From an uncultured Gammaproteobacteria bacterium (GTDB lineage: Bacteria > Pseudomonadota > Gammaproteobacteria > Steroidobacterales > GCA-2729495): a stretch of DNA of 22,630 bases. Positions 16,364 to 22,630 of this stretch are shown piece after piece. The notes under the pieces are model-generated. The model ran no database searches. It was given only the letters and a program-made list of their open reading frames with translations, and had not been told where the DNA came from. Location of the stretch: NCBI GenBank assembly GCA_937958785.1, contig CALGMY010000252.1, positions 1 to 22,630 of the forward strand, given 5' to 3'. Every line of letters begins with the position of its first letter. Position 1 is the first letter of the stretch. The translations under genes and the position numbers were made by a program.

Positions 16364-17755
16364 TCAGACGGTCCCGAGGTACCACTCGTAGTCGAGTCCC
16401 GGGACCTCGGCGTGGTACGCCTCGGCCTCGAAGCGTCGGGCAGCACTGAAGACCCGGCAGAACTCCGCGCCCAGGTATTCGGGCCACAGGACGCTGGCAT
16501 CGAAGGCCGCCAGCGCGCCTTCCCAGCGGGGCGACGGCCCGGCCGGGGGCTGCACGGGCTCGCCTTCCCGCACCATGGGTGGTGGCTCGATGCGACCCGT
16601 GATGCCCGCATGGGCGGCAGCCAGCAGCGCGGCCATCGCCAGGTAGGGGTTGCAGTCCGCGCCCGCCACCCGGTGCTCGAGCCGGACGTTGGCGTCGTCC
16701 GAGGAGGGAATGCGCAGCGCCACCTGCCGGTGGTTGGGACCCCAGTTGGGCGCGATCGGCACGAAGAAACCGGGCCGGAACCGGCGATAGGAATTCGCGT
16801 TCGGGGCGAAGATGGCCAGCGACTCGGGGATCGCGGCGAGCATGCCGCCCACGGCGTGGCGCAGGGTCTCTGGCCAGGCCTCGGGCGTGGTCGCTGGCGG
16901 CGCGGGGGCGAACACGTTGCGCCCCGCCCGGTCGAGCAGGCTGAAATGCACGTGCATGCCCGAGCCGTCCAGGTCACGGAAGGGCTTCGCCATGAAGGTC
17001 GCGGCGAGCCCCTGCTGGCGGGCGACACCGCGGATCAGTCGGCGCAGCAGGATCGCCTGGTCGCAGGCCGCGAGGGCGTCGTCCACGTGGTGCAGGTTGA
17101 TCTCGAACTGGCCGGCACCGTATTCGGACACCATTGCTCCCGCCGGCACCCGCTGGACGGCGGCAGCCGCCTCCACCTGGGTGAAGAAACCGTCCAGGTC
17201 GTGGAGGTCCTCGAGGCTGTAGGCGCGCGGGCCCGCCGGGCGGCGCTCGCTGCCGGCGGCGCGCCCGGTACGGGGCCTTGGCACCTCGCCGCTCCAGTCC
17301 TCCAGCAGGTAGAACTCGTATTCGACCGCCACCACTGGCGTGAGGCCCAGTTCGGCAAAGCGGGCGAGGACCCCGGCCAGCACGTGGCGGCAGTCCGCGA
17401 AGTAGGGGCGCCCGTCCCGCTCGTACATCGAGATCAGGCACTGGCCGAGGGGCGTCCGCGCCCAGGGCACCGGGACCAGGGACCCCGGCACCGGCTGGCA
17501 GACGTAGTCCGGGTCGCCGTCGTCGCTGCCGTGGGCGAGGCCGTCGATCAGGGATCCGCGGCTGTCCAGCAGGATGCCCGTGGCGGGGAAGGAGATGCCC
17601 TCCCGGAACAGCCCCGGGACCTCACGGCGGCTGATGCGCTTGCCCCGCAGGATCGCATTGAGGTCCGGCAGCAGCAGTTCCACGGCCCGCAGGTCGGGAT
17701 GCCCCGCGAGAAAACCGGCTGCCTCCGGCGGCACGTCTGCTCGTTTGCTGGTCAC
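16364..17755 (-). CDS. Glutamine synthetase family gamma-glutamyl ligase (PuuA/GlnT/GmaS-like)
   Basis: This family activates glutamate with ATP and joins it to ammonia or an amine. The 463-residue length fits the PuuA/GlnT/GmaS group, not GlnA-I. Metal-site motifs are present: VEYEFYL (E145, E147), SEYGAGQFEINLHH (E211, E218), GSGMHVHFSLLD (H268) and RLEHRVAGADCNPYLA (E360). The phosphate/nucleotide segment reads NWGPNHRQVALRIP. No adenylylation-loop tyrosine of the GlnA type is seen. The amine substrate (putrescine, methylamine, ethanolamine or other) cannot be told. The start is GTG at 17755. It diverges from purU with a 67-bp gap. Confidence 0.85.
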   Translation of the reverse strand: MTSKRADVPPEAAGFLAGHPDLRAVELLLPDLNAILRGKRISRREVPGLFREGISFPATGILLDSRGSLIDGLAHGSDDGDPDYVCQPVPGSLVPVPWARTPLGQCLISMYERDGRPYFADCRHVLAGVLARFAELGLTPVVAVEYEFYLLEDWSGEVPRPRTGRAAGSERRPAGPRAYSLEDLHDLDGFFTQVEAAAAVQRVPAGAMVSEYGAGQFEINLHHVDDALAACDQAILLRRLIRGVARQQGLAATFMAKPFRDLDGSGMHVHFSLLDRAGRNVFAPAPPATTPEAWPETLRHAVGGMLAAIPESLAIFAPNANSYRRFRPGFFVPIAPNWGPNHRQVALRIPSSDDANVRLEHRVAGADCNPYLAMAALLAAAHAGITGRIEPPPMVREGEPVQPPAGPSPRWEGALAAFDASVLWPEYLGAEFCRVFSAARRFEAEAYHAEVPGLDYEWYLGTV

Positions 17756-17804
17756 GGGCTACCCCCGGGGCGATTCTGACGAATCCCGGCCGCTGCGTCG
17801 ATCC

Positions 17805-17813
17805 TGATACCAT
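17805..17813 (+). promoter_or_regulatory. Putative extended -10 of purU
   Basis: TGATACCAT fits the extended -10 form TGnTAtaAT with two mismatches. It ends only 9 bp before the ATG at 17823, and no Shine-Dalgarno motif is present, so the message would be nearly leaderless. No -35 is recognisable. Confidence 0.3.
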
Positions 17814-17822
17814 GCGGCCCGC

Positions 17823-18683
17823 ATGGCCGAGACCCATTCCTTCATCCTGACCGTGGTCTGCCCGGACGCGGTGGGCATCGTCGCCGCCGTAGCCGGCTAC
17901 CTCACCGCCCAGGAATACTTCATCGAGGAATCCACCCACTTCGGGGACCCGGATACGGGCAGCTTCTTCATGCGCACCCGCTTCGTGCCGCGCCGTGAGG
18001 GGTACTCACGGGCCGCCTTCGCGTCCGGGTTCGGGGCCATCGCGGAGCGCTTCGGCATGGACTGGCAGGTCCACGACACGCGCATCCAGCCCCGGGTGCT
18101 CATCATGGTCTCGAAGTACGACCACTGCCTGAACGACCTGCTGTACCGCTACCGCACGGGCGCCCTGCGGATGACGGTCCCCGCCATCGTCTCGAACCAC
18201 ATGGACCTCGCGGGCCTCGCGAGCTGGCACAAGGTGCCGTATTTCCACGTGCCAGTGACCCCGGAGACGAAGACAGCCGCCGAGGCGCGTCTCATGGAGA
18301 TCGCGGAGGACAGCCGGGCCGACCTGGTCGTGCTGGCGCGCTACATGCAGATCCTTTCCCCCGGGCTCTGCGCCCGGTATCCGGGCCGCATCATCAACAT
18401 CCACCACTCGTTCCTGCCGGGCTTCAAGGGCGCCAAGCCCTACCACGAGGCCCACCGGCGTGGCGTGAAGCTGATCGGCGCCACGGCCCACTACGTCACG
18501 GCGGACCTCGACGAGGGCCCGATCATCGAGCAGACGGTGGAGCGCGCTGACCACACCATGTCGCCCGATGACCTCGCCGCCATCGGCCGGGACGTGGAAT
18601 CACTGACGCTCGCGCGGGCGGTCAAGCTCCAGCTGGAGCACCGGGTGTTCGTGAACGGGGCGAAGACGGTCGTGCTGCGCTGA
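17823..18683 (+). CDS. purU: Formyltetrahydrofolate deformylase PurU
   Basis: PurU hydrolyses 10-formyl-THF to formate and THF, balancing one-carbon folate pools and feeding formate to PurT. The 286-residue product has an N-terminal ACT domain (about 6-85, opening ILTVVCPDAVGIVAAVAGYL) and a C-terminal formyltransferase-fold domain. The catalytic triad of that fold is visible: N192 and H194 in INIHHSFLPGF, and D230 in TADLDEGPI. Length and both domains are normal. The start is fixed by the family N-terminus. The last 62 bp overlap, on the opposite strand, the 3' end of the truncated hemoglobin gene. Confidence 0.96.
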   Translation: MAETHSFILTVVCPDAVGIVAAVAGYLTAQEYFIEESTHFGDPDTGSFFMRTRFVPRREGYSRAAFASGFGAIAERFGMDWQVHDTRIQPRVLIMVSKYDHCLNDLLYRYRTGALRMTVPAIVSNHMDLAGLASWHKVPYFHVPVTPETKTAAEARLMEIAEDSRADLVVLARYMQILSPGLCARYPGRIINIHHSFLPGFKGAKPYHEAHRRGVKLIGATAHYVTADLDEGPIIEQTVERADHTMSPDDLAAIGRDVESLTLARAVKLQLEHRVFVNGAKTVVLR

Positions 18684-19107
18684 CGATCTCCCGATGCATG
18701 GGCGCCAGGCGGGCCAGCAGCCGGTTCTGGGTCGCCACGGGGACGTCCAGCGCCTCCATGGCGTCGATGAGATCCTCCACCAGCGCATTGAACTCCTTCT
18801 CGCTGATGCCCATCCCCCGATGGGTCTCCTCCATCGAACCGCCGGTGTACTCGCAGGGGCCGTCGCTCACCTGGCAGAACTGCTCCTCGAGCAGTCGCCG
18901 CAGGCGAGGCACGTTCGCGCCGGCGAACGCCTCGACGATGCGGTCGTCGTCGGCGACGCGCCGGAGGAACTCGTCGACGAGCATCGCGACACCTTCCCGT
19001 CCGCCGAGATCCTCGTAGAGGGTGGCGCCGTGGTTCCCCATCGGGATGCAACCCGAAACCGCGATACATGCCGCCAGCACTAGGCCGCCGATGTTCCACG
19101 CCCGCAT
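18622..19107 (-). CDS. Lipoprotein group I truncated hemoglobin
   Basis: Truncated globins bind heme with O2 or NO. This 161-residue product starts at 19107, 1 bp after the stop of the upstream gene, and has a lipoprotein leader (MRAWNIGGLVLAACIAVSGC, lipidated C20). The globin domain spans about 29-143: LYEDLGGREGVAMLV, then GGSMEETHRGMGIS, where H96 is the expected proximal (F8) heme ligand, then VPVATQNRLLARLAPMHREIV. Two cysteines (C78, C85) flank a short loop before the F helix and might form a disulfide in the envelope. An Arg/Pro/Ser-rich tail of 18 residues follows the domain and is encoded antisense to the end of purU. An envelope-anchored globin is unusual, as most truncated globins are cytoplasmic. 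Confidence 0.88.
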   Translation of the reverse strand: MRAWNIGGLVLAACIAVSGCIPMGNHGATLYEDLGGREGVAMLVDEFLRRVADDDRIVEAFAGANVPRLRRLLEEQFCQVSDGPCEYTGGSMEETHRGMGISEKEFNALVEDLIDAMEALDVPVATQNRLLARLAPMHREIVSAARPSSPRSRTPGAPAGA

Positions 19108-19108
19108 G

Positions 19109-19981
19109 TCAGTAGCTCGCCTGGATGGATAGATAGGGGCCGTTCTGGTCATCGAGGGTCGCGATGGAGCCCAGTTCCGCCCAGGCCACCACTACCGCCA
19201 CGTGCTTGCCGGGGAACCAGGCCACGAAGGCGTCGTACCAGTCATCCTCGGCCGCGAAGCCGAGGTTGTCCGGCTTCTGGCGATACTCGACGCCGACGGC
19301 GAATTTCCGGTCCAGCAGCACGGCGGCCGACAGCTCGGCCATGAGTTCATGGTCGTCATTGAGGTCGCCGCCGAAGCCGGCGAGGCCGAGCTGGTTGGCG
19401 CGGGTCGCCCGGAGGGTGGCATTGAGCAGCAGGTTGCGGCCGAAGGCGCCGCCCAGGAACAGCTTAGTCGCCGCCAGGTAGAAGTCCCAGTCCCGGCTGT
19501 CGATCGCACCGATGGCTGCCGGCACCGCGAACTCGCGCGTGTGCTTGTACATGGCGCCCGCCGCCAGCTGTGGCCACCGCGAGTAGACCAGATCCCCGGC
19601 CAGCCGGACCTTGATCCCCAGGACATCCTGCCCGAGGTTGCCCGGATCGCTGCCGAGGGCCGGGGTCAGCGCACCGATGTCGAACACCTGCCGCGCGGCG
19701 GACAATTCCACCCGGTTCCAGAGATTGAGGGACACCGAGTAGGTGTCGAGCTGGTAATCGTCGGTCTCCACGTGGGTGTAGGCCACGGTAGGCCCGGCCT
19801 CGCCCGGGGTGCTGTAGCCGGACAGCACGGCCCAGGGAACGAGCCCCCCGCCCGCGGCGCCCTCCAGGGGCATGGCCCCGCCGGTGGCCAGCAGGCGGCT
19901 GCCCGCCCCGGCAGGCGCGGCCCCCAGCGCCGGCAGCAGGACGGCCAGGCACATGATGCTACGCGCGGGACGCAAGGACAC
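19109..19981 (-). CDS. DUF3034-type outer-membrane protein
   Basis: The sequence resembles DUF3034 proteins, putative outer-membrane beta-barrels of unknown function. The product has 290 residues: a signal peptide (1-26, with two arginines before a Leu/Ala core and cleavage near APAGA), then GGAMPLEGAAGGGLVPWAVLSGYST and WNRVELSAARQVFD, which look like conserved family blocks, then alternating aromatic/hydrophobic strands ending in GPYLSIQASY with a C-terminal aromatic residue, as in beta-barrels. The GTG at 19981 is preferred: GGGGAGGGGA precedes it and it includes the basic n-region. The later ATG (19954) would lose that region. The GTG start overlaps the preceding EAL gene by 23 bp in another frame. 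Confidence 0.82.
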   Translation of the reverse strand: MSLRPARSIMCLAVLLPALGAAPAGAGSRLLATGGAMPLEGAAGGGLVPWAVLSGYSTPGEAGPTVAYTHVETDDYQLDTYSVSLNLWNRVELSAARQVFDIGALTPALGSDPGNLGQDVLGIKVRLAGDLVYSRWPQLAAGAMYKHTREFAVPAAIGAIDSRDWDFYLAATKLFLGGAFGRNLLLNATLRATRANQLGLAGFGGDLNDDHELMAELSAAVLLDRKFAVGVEYRQKPDNLGFAAEDDWYDAFVAWFPGKHVAVVVAWAELGSIATLDDQNGPYLSIQASY

Positions 19982-22394
19982 TCCCCTCCCCGATCACGAT
20001 GGGTGCGGCAGCACGCGCGGGAGCCGGGCCTGGTCCGGGATCCTGGCGGGCGAGCCACTCGGCGAATGCGCCCGCGGGCATCGGCCGGCTGATGCAGAAC
20101 CCCTGGCCGATGTCGCAGCCCATCCCCAGCAGCAGGTCGATCGCAGCCTCGGACTCGACGCCTTCGGCACAGACCACGAGCCCCATGTTGTGTGCAAGCT
20201 CGATGGTCGACCGGACGATCAGGGCATCCTCCTGGCTCCCCGTGAGGTTCAGCACGAAGGACTTGTCGATCTTGAGCTCGTGCAGCGGCAGGCTGCGGAG
20301 CTGGGCAAGGGACGAGTAGCCCGTGCCGAAGTCGTCGATCGAGAAGTGCACCCCGGCGTCCCGCAGCTGGCGCATCACCTCTCGGGTGTGATGCACGTCG
20401 CGGATGACCGTGCTCTCCGTCATCTCCAGCGTAAGCCGTGCGGGCGGGACACCATGGGCGCGGAGAAGCTCCATCAGCCGGCCCGCAAAGCCCTCGGCCG
20501 CAAGGTCGAGTGCCGAGACATTCACCGATACGGCGACATCCATGCCCAGCGAACTCCAGCTGCGCATCTGGCGTACCGCCTTGGTCAGGACCAGCTGGGT
20601 CAGCTGCCCGATGAGTCCGGACTGCTCGGCCAGGCCGATGAACTCGTCGGGCGCCACCAGGCCCCGGGTCGGGTGGATCCAGCGCACGAGGGCCTCGGCC
20701 TGCCGCACGCGCCGGGAGCGCAGGTCCATCTTGGGCTGGTAGTAGATCTCCATCTGGTCGCTGTCGAGCGCCACCGCCAGCTCGCCGAGCAGGCTGATCC
20801 GGCGGAGGTAGCTCTCGTCCTGGCCAGGCGAGTACACATCGATGCTCCGGCCCGCAGAGCGGGCGGCATACATGGCGATCTCGGCCCGCCGGAGCAGGGT
20901 CTCCGAATCGTCGCCGTGGACCGGGAAGAGGCAGATCCCGACGGTGACCTCGACCCGTACCTGCGCATCATCGAGCCGCAGGGGATCCACCATCGAATCC
21001 ACGATGCGCTGGGCCGCCTGCCGGACCGGCGCCTCGACGAGGCCCTCCAGGAGCAGCACGAAGCCGTTGCCGCCGTAGCGCGCCACGGTGTCCGCCGCCC
21101 GGGCCTGGCCCAGCAGGCGCCGGCTGACTTCCTTGAGCAGGGCATCCCCGGTCTGGTGACCCAGGGAGTCATTGACCGCCTTGAAATCGACGATGTCGAC
21201 CAGCAGGACGGCGCCGGGCAACTGGCCACGGGCGGCGCGCGCCAGCGCCACGTCTATCCGGTCACGGAGTGCCAGCCGGTTGGGCAGGCCGGTCAGGCCA
21301 TCGTGCTGGGCCTGGTGCAGGATGCGTGCCTCCCTGTGCGCGATCCCCTCCTGCATGTCGTTGAAGGCGCTGGCCACGAGCCCGAACTCGTCATCCCGGG
21401 ACATGGCCACCCGCTCACCGTAGAAGCCGCCAGCTATGCGTCGCGCCGCCCCGGCGAGTTCCCGCAACGGCCGCGTGACGCTGCTGGACACCAGCCGGGC
21501 GGACGCCACGGCAAGTCCGACCGCAATGGCGACGATCACGAGCACCTTCACCACCAGGTCGCGGAGGCCACTCAGCGCGTCATCGAGCGACGCCTGGAGT
21601 ACTGCGACCACGGGCTGGCCTGCTCCGGCGAGCGGTGACCACAGCGTCAGATAGACGTCGTCGCCGGCCTCGACCTCCGCGGGCCGCCCGCCGCCCATGC
21701 CGACGGCTTCGAGCACCGCCGGCACGTCGGCACGGGCATCGCTGCCCAGCGTGGAGGCCAGCAGCGCACCGCCGTCAGCCGGCGCGAACGAGACATCGAG
21801 GCTGGTCAGTTCCTTGAAGTTTCCCGCGAGAGCATCGTCGATGACGAAGCCGATGCAGATCCAGCCAATCAGCTCCGGGGCGCGCACCGGCGTCACGACG
21901 ATCTGGAACGCCCCTGCGCCGGGGATCACGATGGCGCCCGTCGCCGACTTGCCGCTCGCCGCCTCGGCCAGCATGCCGGTAAAGGGGAATCCGTCGACGT
22001 CCCCCGGCCGTGCGCTGCCCGTGAAGGCGTGCGTGCTGGTCACGATCGTGGAGTCGCGGGCGATGAAGGCCGCGAGGTCCGCCTTCACACGGCCGCCGTG
22101 ATTGGCGAGCACCGACTCGATCGTGGCCGTGTCGCTCGTCGCGATAGCCTCCTTGAAGCCATAGTCACTCGCCAGGATCCGGACGGCGGTGGCCAGCTGC
22201 GTGGCACGTTCGGCCAGCAGCCGGTCGAACACCCGCTGGCCGACTTCGAGTTCGTGATTGACCTTCTCGAGCGCGTCCTCCCGGAGCGCATCGAGGGATG
22301 CGACGACGGTGATGGACTGTACGAGCGCCACGAGCCCGACGATCACGAGGAAGATGCGGTTACCGAAGCTGCGTGTGGCCATGGCCTGCACCAC
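19959..22394 (-). CDS. Membrane c-di-GMP phosphodiesterase: cache-HAMP-degenerate GGDEF-EAL
   Basis: This 811-residue receptor has a membrane segment (about 14-34), a periplasmic sensor (35-281, dCache_3-like), a second membrane segment (282-302), HAMP (about 299-353), GGDEF (360-525) and EAL (530-780). HDGLTGLPNR opens the GGDEF domain, but the active-site motif is GGNGF (441-445), so cyclase activity is not expected; the RxxD I-site (432-435) remains. The EAL domain looks complete: EAL (567-569), N625, E657, IDDFG (D687, D688), K708, E744 and Q764. It probably degrades c-di-GMP in response to an envelope signal. The GTG at 22394 stands six bases after AGGAG and abuts the previous stop codon. 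Confidence 0.93.
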   Translation of the reverse strand: MVQAMATRSFGNRIFLVIVGLVALVQSITVVASLDALREDALEKVNHELEVGQRVFDRLLAERATQLATAVRILASDYGFKEAIATSDTATIESVLANHGGRVKADLAAFIARDSTIVTSTHAFTGSARPGDVDGFPFTGMLAEAASGKSATGAIVIPGAGAFQIVVTPVRAPELIGWICIGFVIDDALAGNFKELTSLDVSFAPADGGALLASTLGSDARADVPAVLEAVGMGGGRPAEVEAGDDVYLTLWSPLAGAGQPVVAVLQASLDDALSGLRDLVVKVLVIVAIAVGLAVASARLVSSSVTRPLRELAGAARRIAGGFYGERVAMSRDDEFGLVASAFNDMQEGIAHREARILHQAQHDGLTGLPNRLALRDRIDVALARAARGQLPGAVLLVDIVDFKAVNDSLGHQTGDALLKEVSRRLLGQARAADTVARYGGNGFVLLLEGLVEAPVRQAAQRIVDSMVDPLRLDDAQVRVEVTVGICLFPVHGDDSETLLRRAEIAMYAARSAGRSIDVYSPGQDESYLRRISLLGELAVALDSDQMEIYYQPKMDLRSRRVRQAEALVRWIHPTRGLVAPDEFIGLAEQSGLIGQLTQLVLTKAVRQMRSWSSLGMDVAVSVNVSALDLAAEGFAGRLMELLRAHGVPPARLTLEMTESTVIRDVHHTREVMRQLRDAGVHFSIDDFGTGYSSLAQLRSLPLHELKIDKSFVLNLTGSQEDALIVRSTIELAHNMGLVVCAEGVESEAAIDLLLGMGCDIGQGFCISRPMPAGAFAEWLARQDPGPGPAPARAAAPIVIGEGSVLASRA

Positions 22395-22630
22395 TCAGCG
22401 CTCCTGGTCGCCCGCGGAGCGGCGCTGGAACCTGGCCGTCAGGGGATCATCGCCGGTCGGCATCTGGGGGGGCAGCGGCCTGGCAGCGACGACCTCGGAG
22501 AGTCGGCTGTCGCCATTGACGTCCAGCGTGCCGGGTCGGACGACCGGCGTGCCGCCGAGCCCGGGGTGCCACATCACGATGGCGTACGCGCCGTCCGGCA
22601 GCTCCAGGGGGGCTACGCCCGCCGCACCCG
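22395..22630 (-). CDS. C-terminal part of an unidentified protein (cut by window edge)
   Basis: The reading frame enters from the right edge with no start inside the window and ends in TGA at 22395, directly before the GTG of the EAL gene. About 77 residues are visible. The segment ELPDGAYAIVMWHPGLGG followed by TLDVNG looks like the last strands of a beta-sandwich, and a Pro/Arg-rich tail ends in QRRSAGDQER. The W-H-P turn recalls cupredoxin-like or carboxypeptidase-regulatory-like domains, including proteins often labelled methylamine-utilisation; that resemblance is weak. A short internal GTG/ATG start near 22577 is possible, but the frame clearly continues upstream. Confidence 0.7.
   Translation of the reverse strand, partial: GAAGVAPLELPDGAYAIVMWHPGLGGTPVVRPGTLDVNGDSRLSEVVAARPLPPQMPTGDDPLTARFQRRSAGDQER
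22401..22405 (-). promoter_or_regulatory. Ribosome-binding site of the EAL gene
   Basis: AGGAG on the minus strand, inside the last codons of the preceding gene, stands exactly 6 nt before the GTG at 22394. The ATG at 22382 would be 18 nt away. This fixes the start and shows the two genes are coupled. Confidence 0.7.

Noticed and set aside
22395..22577. Independent 60-residue protein before the EAL gene
   Set aside because: The frame is open upstream to the window edge with beta-strand-like sequence, so this is the C-terminus of a larger protein.

Overview
The window is about 70% GC, gene-dense and bacterial. MurI, TypA, PurU, Hsp20, lipoboxes, a cache/HAMP/GGDEF/EAL receptor and GTAGGAGCGCCTTCAGGCGC-type palindromic repeats together suggest a chromosomal segment of a high-GC gammaproteobacterium (Xanthomonadales/Nevskiales/Chromatiales-like). 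That placement is inference. I see no rRNA, tRNA, CRISPR array, phage gene or transposase, and no stretch over 300 bases lacks a gene.

Left part (1-8,000): the start of an exported protein at the edge; murI (glutamate racemase) followed by a terminator-like hairpin; an Hsp20 chaperone with a good sigma-32-type promoter; a small secreted protein of unknown function; a PLP-dependent trans-sulfuration enzyme; a 596-residue acyl-CoA dehydrogenase of the DmdC-like class; typA/bipA; and an NlpC/P60 lipoprotein. Two clusters of a dispersed 22-bp palindromic repeat lie at 4998-5089 and 7593-7691. In both, the repeat supplies the TAG stop codon of a flanking gene (typA and a MAPEG protein).

Centre (7,684-16,294, minus strand): a tightly packed seven-gene operon, read from right to left: thiolase, FadB/FadJ-type multifunctional protein, acyl-CoA dehydrogenase with an LCAD/IVD-type active site, alpha-methylacyl-CoA racemase, alpha/beta hydrolase, acyl-CoA ligase and MAPEG membrane protein. 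Junctions are 4-bp or 1-bp overlaps or gaps of at most 9 bp. The set can activate, epimerise and beta-oxidise a 2-methyl-branched or isoprenoid-like acyl chain. A glutamine-synthetase-like ligase lies just upstream on the same strand and is divergent from purU.

Right part (18,622-22,630, minus strand): a second operon encoding an exported-type protein cut by the window edge (possibly beta-sandwich), a membrane c-di-GMP receptor with a degenerate GGDEF (GGNGF) and intact EAL domain, a DUF3034-type outer-membrane protein, and a lipoprotein group I truncated hemoglobin. The globin gene's tail runs 62 bp antisense into purU. This envelope/heme/c-di-GMP combination is the best candidate for an undescribed system here.
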